This document shows positions 17,237 to 25,094 of a DNA stretch of 64,000 nucleotides, piece by piece. Source of the stretch: DATKRB01 sp036501425. GTDB lineage: Bacteria; Actinomycetota; Acidimicrobiia; Acidimicrobiales; RAAP-2. The stretch is from assembly GCA_036501425.1 (NCBI GenBank), contig DASYAI010000009.1:9297-73296 (forward strand), written 5' to 3'. How positions within the stretch are numbered: the first letter of the stretch is position 1; the number at the start of each line of letters is the position of its first letter. A program made the translations under genes and the position numbers. Under the pieces are notes generated by a model that saw only the letters and a list, made by a program, of their open reading frames with translations, had not been told where the DNA came from and ran no database searches.

Positions 17237-17282
17237 AGTGTACTTGACGGCCGGTAAGTTGCCGCTTACCATGCGGCAAGTA
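17237..17282. promoter_or_regulatory. interlaced operator array between tetR and the divergent exporter operon
   Basis: Several nested symmetries are visible. TACTTG (17241-17246) pairs with CAAGTA (17277-17282). GGTAAG pairs with CTTACC around a 6-nt spacer (17253-17270). TTGCCGC pairs with GCGGCAA around 7 nt (17259-17279). The half-sites read as variants of CTTnCCGG and its complement. The minus-strand TACACT (17237-17242) is the likely tetR -10, so a repressor bound here would block both directions. Confidence 0.6.
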
Positions 17283-17352
17283 AATCCCGGTCGACCAACC
17301 AGTGCATCCCGGTCGACCGATCAGCACGAACTCCCGAAGGGTGAGCCCCGCC

Positions 17353-18351
17353 GTGTCTCCAGCAGCGACGATGATCGAGGTGGAGGGGCTGACCAAGCGC
17401 TACGGGCAGACCTGGGCGCTGAAGGGGGCCAGCTTCGAGGTGGCGACCGGCTCGGTGCTGGGAGTGCTCGGCCCGAACGGGGCCGGCAAGACCACCGCCG
17501 TGCGCATCCTCACCACGCTGGCCCGCCCCGATGGGGGCCGGGCCACCGTGGCCGGCCACGACGTGGTGCACGAGGCGGCGGTGGTGCGCCGGCACATCGG
17601 GGTCACCGCCCAGGACGCCACCCTCGACGACGCCCTGACCGGTCGGCAGAACCTGGTGATGGTCGGCGAGCTCAGCGGCTTGCGGCGGCCCGGGGCCAAG
17701 GCGCGCGCGGTGGAGCTGCTCGACCGCTTCGACCTGAGCGAGGCGGCCGACCGGGTGATGAAGGGCTACTCGGGTGGCATGCGGCGGCGGCTCGATCTGG
17801 CCGCGGGGCTGGTGACCCGGCCACCGGTGCTGTTCCTCGACGAGCCGACCACCGGGCTGGACCCGGCGAGCCGGGCATCCATGTGGCGCATCATCCGCGA
17901 GCTGGTCGCCGACGGGACCACGCTGCTGCTCACCACCCAGTACCTCGACGAGGCGGACGAGCTGGCGGACCGGATCGCCGTGATCGATCACGGCCGGGTG
18001 ATCGCCGAAGGCACGCCGGGCGAACTGAAGGCGGCCACGGGTGGCGCCCGGCTGGAGGTGACCCTCAGCGAGCCCCACCGTGACGCGGTCGATGCCCTGG
18101 GCCCGCTCGTCGACGGTCCGGTGAACGTCAGCCACGACGGGCGGCGGCTGCGGGCCCCGGTGCGCAGCGGGACCGGCCTGGCCACCACCGTCGTGCGGGC
18201 TCTGGACGCTGCCGGCATCCTGGTCGACGACGTGGAGGTGCACCAGCCCTCCCTCGACGACGTGTTCTTCGCCGTGACCGGACACGAGACGGACCCGAGC
18301 CCGGCGTCCGAGCGCCCCGCCGGGCTCCAAATGGAGGTCGCACCGGCATGA
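17353..18351 (+). CDS. DrrA-type ABC transporter ATPase
   Basis: 332 residues with GPNGAGKTTAVRIL (Walker A), YSGGMRRRLDLAAGL (signature), VLFLDEPTTGLDPASRA (Walker B) and LLTTQYLDEAD, then the DrrA-type C-terminal domain ending LDDVFFAVTGHETD. The switch residue is Gln in TTQYLDEAD, as in many daunorubicin-resistance ATPases. GTG 17353 is favoured by AAGGGTGAG eight bases upstream; GTG 17302 and 17341 are in-frame alternatives. The stop overlaps the permease start in an ATGA. Confidence 0.92.
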   Translation: MSPAATMIEVEGLTKRYGQTWALKGASFEVATGSVLGVLGPNGAGKTTAVRILTTLARPDGGRATVAGHDVVHEAAVVRRHIGVTAQDATLDDALTGRQNLVMVGELSGLRRPGAKARAVELLDRFDLSEAADRVMKGYSGGMRRRLDLAAGLVTRPPVLFLDEPTTGLDPASRASMWRIIRELVADGTTLLLTTQYLDEADELADRIAVIDHGRVIAEGTPGELKAATGGARLEVTLSEPHRDAVDALGPLVDGPVNVSHDGRRLRAPVRSGTGLATTVVRALDAAGILVDDVEVHQPSLDDVFFAVTGHETDPSPASERPAGLQMEVAPA

Positions 18352-19196
18352 CCCTGGCCATCGACGCCGCCGCGCCCGGGCATCTGGTGGCGCCGAGGCG
18401 CTCGTTCGTGGCGCGGTGGCGCGACGTCGTCGTGCTGACCCGTCGCAACCTCGTCCACATCACCCGCGAGCCGTTGCAGCTGTCCGACGTCACGGTCCAG
18501 CCGGTGCTGTTCACGTTGCTGTTCATCTACGTGTTCGGTTCGGGCGTGCCGGTCCACGGAGGCAGCTACAAGGACTTCGCCGTCGCCGGGTTGATGCTGC
18601 TCAACCTCACCACGTCGGCCATGGGGACCGCGGTCGGATTGAGCAGCGACCTGAGCACCGGTGCCATCGATCGGTTCCGGACCCTGCCCATGTGGCGCTC
18701 GGCGGTCCTGGTCGGGCGGAGCGTCGCCGACGTCCTGTCGGCGGCGCTGTGCCTGCTCATCGTGGCCGTCACCGGGTTGGCGATCGGCTGGCGCACCGAC
18801 GCCGGGTGGGCCTCGGTGCTCGCCGGGTTCGGGGTGGCACTCCTCTTCGCCTACGCCGTTTCGTGGGGTTGCGCGTGCCTGGGCATCGTCTCCAAGGGTC
18901 CCGAGTCGGCCCAGGGGGTCGGGCTGATCATCCTGTTCCCCATGGCCATCGTTTCCAACGCGATGGTGCCCACGTCGGGCATGCCCGGATGGCTGCAGGC
19001 GATCGCCAACTGGAACCCGGTCAGCTCGGTGACCGCCGCGGCCCGGCACCTCTTCGGCAATCCCAACCCGTCTGCCGCGCTCCACGTGTGGCCGATGGAA
19101 CACCCGGTCGTGGCGGCGGTGGGTTGGTCGGTGCTCCTCCTGGGGATCTTCGTCCCGCTGGCCTCGATCCTCTACCGGCGGCGGACGACCGGCTGA
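18348..19196 (+). CDS. ABC-2 type exporter permease
   Basis: 282 residues with six predicted membrane segments (VQPVLFTLLFIYVFGSG, AGLMLLNLTTSAMGTAVGL, VLSAALCLLIVAVTGLAIG, GFGVALLFAYAVSWGCACLG, GLIILFPMAIVSNAMVP, AVGWSVLLLGIFVPLASIL). GAIDRFRTLPMWRSAVLVGR is the DrrB-type coupling loop. It is translationally coupled to the ATPase gene. Export of a hydrophobic compound under TetR control is the likely role. Confidence 0.9.
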   Translation: MTLAIDAAAPGHLVAPRRSFVARWRDVVVLTRRNLVHITREPLQLSDVTVQPVLFTLLFIYVFGSGVPVHGGSYKDFAVAGLMLLNLTTSAMGTAVGLSSDLSTGAIDRFRTLPMWRSAVLVGRSVADVLSAALCLLIVAVTGLAIGWRTDAGWASVLAGFGVALLFAYAVSWGCACLGIVSKGPESAQGVGLIILFPMAIVSNAMVPTSGMPGWLQAIANWNPVSSVTAAARHLFGNPNPSAALHVWPMEHPVVAAVGWSVLLLGIFVPLASILYRRRTTG

Positions 19197-19244
19197 GCGG
19201 AGGAGCCCGGGCCCGCGCTCAGCCGCCGAGGGGTCCGGAGGCAA

Positions 19245-19303
19245 CGCCGCTCCGGCCCGCCCGATGCCGCTCCGGCCCGCCCGATGCCGCTCCGGCCCGC
19301 CGG
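19245..19303 (+). repeat. 20-bp tandem repeat downstream of the ABC permease gene
   Basis: GCCGCTCCGGCCCGCCCGAT is repeated almost three times (19245-19264, 19265-19284, then 19 bases to 19303). It fills the gap between the permease stop and the convergent lipoprotein gene end. Confidence 0.85.
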
Positions 19304-19310
19304 TGGCGGC

Positions 19311-19883
19311 TCAGGCCGGGGGCCTACAGGTACCGAGCGGCCATCCCCAGAGCCCCAGAATCGTGGCAGGCACGATGAGCGGACACGGTGTCCCCTCGGT
19401 GGTCCCGGTCAACCCGACCGGATCGACCGCCCACGTTCCGCCGGCTGGACGGTCGAACAGGAGGTAGCTGCCATCGTCTTGGGACGCGACCTGCGCCGGC
19501 ATCGAACCCGGGCTCGGCGACAGGGCGGCGCCGGCCCAGTAGGTGCTCGTCGCCGGGTCGTACGCGTAGTAGGTGGTGCCGGGGGCCAGACCCAGGTAAT
19601 CCGAAGCGTCGAGCCCGTTGAGCGCCGCCCCAACGTCGAGAAGCTGCTTGCGCACGCCCGCGGTGACGGCGAGGTCGACCGCCGCCGCGGCCGAGCCGTT
19701 CGCGGGCGTAGCCGCGGTCGAGCCGTTCGCGGGTGTTGCCCGACCACCCGTCGTCACGGTCGTGGTCGCCCGGGTCGACCCGGTCGTTGGGGGCACCGTG
19801 CCCGGCGTTCCCGACGTGCAGCCGGCGAGGCCGATGGCGCCCAGCGCCACGATTGCCACTCCCGCCCGGCGTGTCGATCGCAT
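19311..19883 (-). CDS. putative lipoprotein
   Basis: 190 residues. The signal peptide MRSTRRAGVAIVALGAIGLAGC has a lipobox (LAGC), so the mature protein probably starts at Cys22 and is lipid-anchored. A Thr/Pro/Ala/Gly-rich linker follows, then a globular part (LLDVGAALNGLDASDYLGLAPGTTYYAYDPATSTYWAGAAL) with no family I recognise. ATG 19883 has GGAGGG about ten bases upstream; a longer in-frame start at 19985 would bury the signal peptide. Convergent with the exporter operon. Function unknown. Confidence 0.7.
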   Translation of the reverse strand: MRSTRRAGVAIVALGAIGLAGCTSGTPGTVPPTTGSTRATTTVTTGGRATPANGSTAATPANGSAAAAVDLAVTAGVRKQLLDVGAALNGLDASDYLGLAPGTTYYAYDPATSTYWAGAALSPSPGSMPAQVASQDDGSYLLFDRPAGGTWAVDPVGLTGTTEGTPCPLIVPATILGLWGWPLGTCRPPA

Positions 19884-20010
19884 GGTTGGCGAGCCCTCCG
19901 AGCTTCGTTGTGCACCGAATGACCGCCGGATGCTACCGAGGTCGTTGCGGGTGGGCCGGGATACCGGCGCCCGGCGACCGGGCACCGTGGGCCTCGTATT
20001 GCGGCTCCCA

Positions 20011-20016
20011 TAGGAT
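20011..20016 (+). promoter_or_regulatory. soxR -10 hexamer candidate (leaderless)
   Basis: TAGGAT ends 7 nt before the soxR GTG at 20024, and there is no purine-rich ribosome-binding site between them, so transcription could start at or next to the start codon. Confidence 0.45.
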
Positions 20017-20023
20017 CGTCGCG

Positions 20024-20482
20024 GTGCAGGGGGAGCTGACCATCGGCGCCCTGAGCGAGCGAACCGGCGTGGCGCCCTCCGCGCTGCGTTTCTACGAGGA
20101 CCGCGGGCTGGTCCGGGCCGGGCGCTCCGATGGGGGACAGCGTCGCTACGGGCGGGACACCGTGCGGAGGGTGTCCTTCATCCGGGTCGCGCAGGAGGTC
20201 GGGCTGTCGCTCGAGGAGGTTCGCGCCGCCCTCGATACGCTTCCCCAGAACCGCACGCCCACCCGGAAGGACTGGCAACGGCTTTCGGCTTCGTGGCGCC
20301 CCCGGCTCGAGGCGCAGATCGCGATGCTCGAGCGGCTCCGCGACCGGCTCGGCAGCTGTATCGGCTGCGGGTGCCTGTCGCTCGGCGTCTGCAAGCTGCT
20401 GAACCCCGACGATCGGGCCGCCAGGGGAGGTCCGGGGCCGCGGTTCGTGCTCGACGCCGACGGCATGCTCGACGCCGACTGA
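20024..20482 (+). CDS. soxR: SoxR-type MerR family redox-sensing regulator
   Basis: 152 residues. MerR winged helix at the N-terminus (LTIGALSERTGVAPSALRFYEDRGLV, then GGQRRYGRDTVRRVSFIRVAQEVGLSLEEVRAAL), a dimerisation helix, and a C-terminal cluster Cys112-x2-Cys115-x-Cys117-x5-Cys123, the exact spacing of the SoxR [2Fe-2S] site. In actinobacteria SoxR is oxidised by redox-active metabolites such as quinones and activates export or modification genes. GTG 20024 starts the domain directly. It is followed by a palindrome (20525-20544) and a row of quinone- and F420-related genes. Confidence 0.93.
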   Translation: MQGELTIGALSERTGVAPSALRFYEDRGLVRAGRSDGGQRRYGRDTVRRVSFIRVAQEVGLSLEEVRAALDTLPQNRTPTRKDWQRLSASWRPRLEAQIAMLERLRDRLGSCIGCGCLSLGVCKLLNPDDRAARGGPGPRFVLDADGMLDAD

Positions 20483-20521
20483 GGGCCGGCCCGGATCCGG
20501 AGTCGGGACCGCGACGATCTC

Positions 20522-20552
20522 TTGACTTCACGTGCACTTGAAGTGTGAGGCT
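20522..20552 (+). promoter_or_regulatory. SoxR-box-like promoter upstream of the questin-oxidase-like gene
   Basis: ACTTCACGTGCACTTGAAGT (20525-20544) is a 20-bp palindrome with one symmetric pair of mismatches. Its 18-bp core has the same length and dyad layout as the E. coli soxS box CCTCAAGTTAACTTGAGG and matches it at 13 of 18 positions. TTGACT (20522-20527) fits as the -35. The -10 would lie at 20547-20552 with the 19-bp spacer of MerR-type promoters, but that hexamer is a poor -10. It lies 40 nt after the soxR stop and 66 nt before ATG 20610. Confidence 0.65.
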
Positions 20553-20609
20553 GGCGACCGGCCCGCTGCGAGCCGGTCGTGAGCGAGGTCCGAAGGGACG
20601 GAGATCGAG

Positions 20610-21578
20610 ATGGGTGAGACGACGGCGGTCCTCGACGAGGCGTTCGACCGCTTGGAGGGGGCGAGCTTCGAGTTGCCCAACGGGTTCGTGAACCACGGGG
20701 CCATGGCGTGCGAAGCGCTCGACGCCCTCGGGTTGGACGACTGGATCGACACTTGGGCCCGACACGCGGTGGCCCTTGGTGGAGTCTCGGTCGTGCCGCG
20801 CCCTCCGGCCCGGGTGACGGACCTCGGACCGGAGGGCGCGCTCGGGGACTACGCCCGGCTGCCCGAGTGGATCGGCTGGTTCCGCCGGCAGCTCGAGGCC
20901 GACGGATGGGCGACGGTGGTCCATCGCTGGGTGCCGCGGCTGACCCCGGGGCTGGGGGTGGCGCTGTTCCACTGCATGATCCGCACGGCCCACGCGGTGC
21001 GGGCCATCGAGGAGGCCGACAGCCCGGCTCGGCGGGCCGAGTTGGCCCGTGCCCTCGGCTACTGGGCGGCCCGGTATCGCCCCGGCCCGGTGATCGCGAT
21101 CCCCCGCGCTGGGGGGGCTCCGGGCGAGGTGCCGCCCGGAGGTCTGCAGATCGCCGCCCGGGCGGCCCGGGCCTACCTGCGACGGCCCGACATCCTCCAC
21201 CTGCACGGCGTGACCGGGGCGATGGCGCTCGAGCTCCTCACCCCCCACCTGTCGGCCGGCGCCGCCGAACGCGCCGTCCGTCAGCTGACGGCCGACCACC
21301 GGGCGCTCTATGGGGCCGACCGCCGTGACCCCGCCTCCGACCCGGGGCTGGTCCTCGCTTCCTCGGAGGGATCGGGTCGATGGTCGTCGGCGCTGGTGGC
21401 CCACGAGGCGGCGGCCAGCGGGGATCCCCACCAGGTCAAGCTGGTCGAGGCGTGCGTCCGCGGGCTCGCGGCGACCGGGGATCAGGCCTTCGCCGCCGCA
21501 GCCAGCGCGGTGGTCGGGCACGACGGGGGCGGGGACCGCGGCCCTCGGGACCGCTCGAGGCAACCAGCGGCCGGTTGA
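20610..21578 (+). CDS. questin oxidase family (DUF4243-like) protein
   Basis: 322 residues. Family-like features: LPNGFVNHGAMACEALDALG near the N-terminus, GVALFHCMIRTAHAVRAIEE in the middle, and DILHLHGVTGAMALELLTPHLS. I recognise this as the questin-oxidase/DUF4243 family. In fungi, GedK-type members open the anthraquinone ring of questin by a Baeyer-Villiger-type reaction. No FAD- or NADPH-binding Rossmann motif is visible, as is usual for the family. It follows a SoxR-box-like palindrome directly, and two F420-enzyme genes follow, so a quinone-like substrate is plausible but unproven. GGAG lies eight bases before the ATG. Confidence 0.75.
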   Translation: MGETTAVLDEAFDRLEGASFELPNGFVNHGAMACEALDALGLDDWIDTWARHAVALGGVSVVPRPPARVTDLGPEGALGDYARLPEWIGWFRRQLEADGWATVVHRWVPRLTPGLGVALFHCMIRTAHAVRAIEEADSPARRAELARALGYWAARYRPGPVIAIPRAGGAPGEVPPGGLQIAARAARAYLRRPDILHLHGVTGAMALELLTPHLSAGAAERAVRQLTADHRALYGADRRDPASDPGLVLASSEGSGRWSSALVAHEAAASGDPHQVKLVEACVRGLAATGDQAFAAAASAVVGHDGGGDRGPRDRSRQPAAG

Positions 21579-21616
21579 GAGCGGCGGGGCAGGTGTCCGA
21601 CCGGCGCCCCGGTCCC

Positions 21617-21622
21617 TAAAGT
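21617..21622 (+). promoter_or_regulatory. -10 hexamer candidate for the Ddn-type gene (leaderless)
   Basis: TAAAGT ends 7 nt before ATG 21630, and no ribosome-binding site is present. The reductase may have its own promoter in addition to read-through from the SoxR-controlled one. Confidence 0.4.
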
Positions 21623-21629
21623 GGGCGCC

Positions 21630-22103
21630 ATGACCCTCGAAGGCGAGTACGAGCCGAGCCCGTCGCAATGGGTGAGGGACCAGGTCGAGGAGTACGAACG
21701 CTCGGGGGGCCGCCGGGGCAACACCCTGCGTGACACCGGGTTGCCGGTCGTCGTCGTCACGACCCGAGGACAGCGCACCAAGAAGCTGCGCAAGACCCCG
21801 CTCATGCGGGTGGAGCACGACGGGCGCTACGCGCTGGTGGCGTCGAAGGGCGGGGCGCCCGAGCACCCCCTCTGGTACCACAACCTGGTGGCCGACCCGT
21901 CGGGGGTGCTCCTCCAGGACGGCCCCGAGCCGATGGCCGTCCGGGTCCGCGAGCTGGCGGGGGAGGAGAAGGCGCTGTGGTGGGAGCGGGCGGTGGCCGC
22001 CTTCCCGCCCTACGCCGAGTACCAGGAGCGGACGACGCGCCCGATCCCGGTGCTGCTCGCCACACCCGAGGGCGGCGCGCCGGCCGGCGAGCCGTCGGCC
22101 TGA
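21630..22103 (+). CDS. deazaflavin (F420)-dependent nitroreductase/quinone reductase family protein
   Basis: 157 residues of the Ddn/FQR family: a helical N-terminus (SPSQWVRDQVEEYERSGG), then VVVVTTRGQRTKKLRKTPLMRVEHDGRYALVASKGGAPEHPLWYHNLVADP, the conserved core in which the basic TRGxxTKKLRKTPL segment binds the phosphate-rich tail of F420. Mycobacterial relatives reduce menaquinone and nitroimidazoles with F420H2. ATG 21630 is preferred to the GTG at 21621. The next gene starts 17 nt downstream of its stop. Confidence 0.9.
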   Translation: MTLEGEYEPSPSQWVRDQVEEYERSGGRRGNTLRDTGLPVVVVTTRGQRTKKLRKTPLMRVEHDGRYALVASKGGAPEHPLWYHNLVADPSGVLLQDGPEPMAVRVRELAGEEKALWWERAVAAFPPYAEYQERTTRPIPVLLATPEGGAPAGEPSA

Positions 22104-22119
22104 GCGGACGGGGGAGCGG

Positions 22120-23163
22120 GTGATCATCGGAGCGGGGCTCGATGCCCGGCTCGGTCTGAGCTTGACCGACCTGCGGGCGGCGGGAGCCGAAGCGGTCGGG
22201 CTGGGCTTCGAGAGCCTGTGGACCCCCGCCGGCGGGGTGCCCGATGCCTTCCACGTGTGCGCCGCCTGGGCCGACGCCGCAGCGGCGGCGACCGGTACCG
22301 CCATCCGCACCGGGATCTCGGTCGTGCCCGCCCCGCGCCAGTGGCGGCCCGAGTCCCTCGCCATCCAGGCGGCGACCGTCGGGCAGGTCTCGGGCGGTCG
22401 CTTCATGCTCGGCATCGGGACCGGTGGCGCCGGGGCGCCGTACTTCGCGGCCCTCGGGCTGGCCGATCGCCCGGTGGCGGTGATGCGGGACTACCTAATC
22501 GTGCTCCGGGGCCTGCTGGCGGGGGAGCAGGTGACCTACTCGGGCCCGGCCCTGAGCGTCGAGCGGGCGCGGATCGGCACCGACCTGCCCCCGGTCCCGG
22601 TCTACCTCGCCGCCCTGGGGCCGCAGATGACCCGGCTGGCGGGCACGCACGCCGACGGGGTGTCGCTCAACTGGGCCACCCCGACCCAGATCGCCTCGAG
22701 TCGCCGGCTGGTCGAGGAGAGCGCGCGGGCCGCGGGGCGCGACCCGGGCTCGGTCCCCCTCTCCATGTACATCCGGGTGTGCGTGGACGAGGACGTCGAG
22801 GCGGCCCGGCGGGCGTTCGCCGCCCAGGTGCTCGGCTATGCCATGGTCCGGCCGGGCGGCGATCCGGCACTGGCCTACCGGGGCCACTTCGCCCGGATGG
22901 GGTTCGACGACGCGCTGCGCGAGCTCGAGGCCCGGCGCGACCGGGGGGCCCGGACGAGCGAGCTGGTCGACGTCGTGCCCGACGAGCTCCTCGACGCGGT
23001 GGGGTACTACGGGAGCCCGGCCGGCGCCGCCGCCCGCTTCGCCGAGCTGGCCGAGGGCCTCGACGAGGCTGTCGTGCGGGTGATCACCGTGCGCCCCGAT
23101 CCGGCGGCGGTGACCGCCACCCTGCGGGCGTTGACCCCGGCCGCCATCCGCGCCGCTCGCTGA
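22120..23163 (+). CDS. LLM class F420-dependent oxidoreductase
   Basis: 347 residues of the bacterial-luciferase-like TIM barrel. AVGLGFESLWTP at the N-terminus, SGGRFMLGIGTGGAG for the cofactor phosphate loop, VPVYLAALGPQMTRLAGTHADGVSLNWATP for the later strands. This is the pattern of F420-dependent, N5,N10-methylene-H4MPT-reductase-like enzymes. GTG 22120 is set by GGGGAG. It is the last gene of the SoxR-adjacent row and could reduce or oxidise the same substrate class as the Ddn-type enzyme. Confidence 0.9.
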   Translation: MIIGAGLDARLGLSLTDLRAAGAEAVGLGFESLWTPAGGVPDAFHVCAAWADAAAAATGTAIRTGISVVPAPRQWRPESLAIQAATVGQVSGGRFMLGIGTGGAGAPYFAALGLADRPVAVMRDYLIVLRGLLAGEQVTYSGPALSVERARIGTDLPPVPVYLAALGPQMTRLAGTHADGVSLNWATPTQIASSRRLVEESARAAGRDPGSVPLSMYIRVCVDEDVEAARRAFAAQVLGYAMVRPGGDPALAYRGHFARMGFDDALRELEARRDRGARTSELVDVVPDELLDAVGYYGSPAGAAARFAELAEGLDEAVVRVITVRPDPAAVTATLRALTPAAIRAAR

Positions 23164-23174
23164 GCCGGCCCGGG

Positions 23175-25094
23175 TCAGGCCACCTCGGTGGCTGCTCCGG
23201 TGAACTGGGCGTTGTAGAGGTTGGCGTAGGCGCCGTCGCGGGCCAGCAGGTCGTCGTGGTGGCCTTGCTCGACGATCCGGCCTGCCTCCATCACCAAGAT
23301 GGTGTCGGCGTTGCGGATGGTCGAGAGGCGGTGGGCGATGACGAAGCTGGTCCGCTGGGCCCGCAGCATCGCCATGGCGTCTTGGATGAGCACCTCGGTC
23401 CGGGTGTCCACCGAGCTGGTCGCCTCGTCGAGGATGAGGATGCTCGGGTTCGAGAGGAAGGCCCGGGCGATGGTGAGCAGCTGCTTCTCCCCGGTGCTGA
23501 TGACCCCACCCTCGTCGTCGACCAAGGTGTCGTAGCCGTCGGGCAGCGCGTGCACGAACCGGTCGACGTAGGTCGCCCGGGCCGCCTCGACGATCTGATC
23601 CTCGGTGGCGCCGGGGTTCCCGTACGCGATGTTCTGGCGGATCGTTCCGCCGAAGAGCCAGGTGTCCTGCAGGACCATGCCGATCTGGGACCGCAGCTGG
23701 GACCTCGGCATGGTGGCGATGTCGTGGCCGTCGAGGGTGATCCGTCCGTCGTCGAGCTCGTAGAACCGCATGACCAGGTTGACCAGGGTGGTCTTGCCGG
23801 CCCCGGTGGGCCCCACGATGGCCACCGTCCGCCCGGGCTCGGCGACCAGCGAGAGGTCGGTGATGAGGGGGCGCCGGGGGTCGTAGGAGAACGACACGTG
23901 CTCGAACTCGACCCGGCCCCGGGCCGCTCCCGCTGCCGGGGCGACCGGCTCGCCCAGGGCGGGCGTCTCCGCCGTCTCGGGGGTCTGCTCCTCGGCGTCG
24001 AGGAACTCGAAGACCCGCTCGGCGGAGGCCAGCCCGGACTGGAACAGGTTGGCCATCGACGCCAGCATCTGCAGGGGCTGGGCGAACTGCCGCGAGTACT
24101 GGATGAATGCCTGGATCCCGCCGATGGTGAGGGCCTTGGACGCCACCCGTACCCCACCCACCACGGCGATGGCCACGTAGTTGAGGTTGCCCACCAGCAC
24201 CATCAGGGGCTGGATGCTGCTGGAGATGAACTGCGCCCCGAAGCTGGCCCGGTACACCTCCTCGTTGGTCTGGCGGAAGGTCTCCTCGACCTCGCGCTGG
24301 CGCCCGAACGTCTTGACGATGGCGTGCCCGGTCAGGGATTCCTCCACCAGCGCGTTGAGCCGACCGGTCTTCTTCCACTGCTCCATGAACCGGGTGCGCG
24401 ACTGGCGGGTGATGACCCGGATGATCGCCGCCGACAGCGGGATGGAGACGACCGCCACCAGCGCCAGGATGGGCGAGATGACGAACATCATGACCATCGT
24501 GCCCACCAGCATGAAGGTGTTGGTGAGGAGCTGGCTGAGGGTCTGCTGGAGGCTCTGCGCCAGGTTGTCGATGTCGTTGGTCACCCGGCTGAGCAGGTCG
24601 CCCCGGGCCGAGCGGTCGACGTAGCCGAGGGGGACCCGGTGGAGCTTGTCCTCCACGTCGGCCCGGAGCCGGTACATGGTCCGCTGCACGGTGCCGGCCA
24701 AGGTGTACGAGGCCAGGTACTGGCACAGGGCGGAGGACACGTACAGGCCGACCACGACCAGCAGCAGGCGGTGCAGGGCGCCGAAGTCGATCGCCCGGGG
24801 GCCGCCGTGGAGCAGGCCGTCGACGATGATGTTGGTGGCGTTGCCGAGCATGCGGGGGCCGAGCACCGACAGCACCACACCGGCGATCGAAAAGACGACG
24901 ACGGCCGTTGCCCGGGCCAGGTCCGGGCGCAGCCTTGACCCGAGCCGGCGCAGCGTGAGCCCGAATTCGGCCGACCGCTCCACCGGCATCCCGAAGGCAC
25001 CCATCCGGCCCATCGGCCCCGACGGCGGCGGCACGAACGTCGGCTCGTCGGGCTCGACCGCTTCGCTCGGCACCGGTTGCGCGTCGATGCTCAT
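23175..25094 (-). CDS. ABC exporter half-transporter (TMD-NBD), subunit 2
   Basis: 639 residues: six-helix type IV exporter domain (about 70-370) followed by a nucleotide-binding domain with GPTGAGKTTLVNL (Walker A), ISTGEKQLLTIARAFL in place of the usual LSGGQ, SILILDEATSSVDTRTE (Walker B) and VIAHRLSTI. The STGEKQ form, with a normal Walker B Glu, is common in this actinobacterial subfamily. A Pro/Glu-rich cytoplasmic N-terminus of about 60 residues precedes the membrane part. ATG 25094 overlaps the stop of subunit 1 (ATGA). Together they make a heterodimeric multidrug exporter. Confidence 0.93.
   Translation of the reverse strand: MSIDAQPVPSEAVEPDEPTFVPPPSGPMGRMGAFGMPVERSAEFGLTLRRLGSRLRPDLARATAVVVFSIAGVVLSVLGPRMLGNATNIIVDGLLHGGPRAIDFGALHRLLLVVVGLYVSSALCQYLASYTLAGTVQRTMYRLRADVEDKLHRVPLGYVDRSARGDLLSRVTNDIDNLAQSLQQTLSQLLTNTFMLVGTMVMMFVISPILALVAVVSIPLSAAIIRVITRQSRTRFMEQWKKTGRLNALVEESLTGHAIVKTFGRQREVEETFRQTNEEVYRASFGAQFISSSIQPLMVLVGNLNYVAIAVVGGVRVASKALTIGGIQAFIQYSRQFAQPLQMLASMANLFQSGLASAERVFEFLDAEEQTPETAETPALGEPVAPAAGAARGRVEFEHVSFSYDPRRPLITDLSLVAEPGRTVAIVGPTGAGKTTLVNLVMRFYELDDGRITLDGHDIATMPRSQLRSQIGMVLQDTWLFGGTIRQNIAYGNPGATEDQIVEAARATYVDRFVHALPDGYDTLVDDEGGVISTGEKQLLTIARAFLSNPSILILDEATSSVDTRTEVLIQDAMAMLRAQRTSFVIAHRLSTIRNADTILVMEAGRIVEQGHHDDLLARDGAYANLYNAQFTGAATEVA

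Noticed and set aside
23462..23510. ISTGEKQ in place of LSGGQ in ABC subunit 2 could be a damaged signature.
   Set aside because: The rest of the domain is intact, with Walker B Glu, and the STGEKQ form is common in actinobacterial exporters of this type, so it is normal variation.
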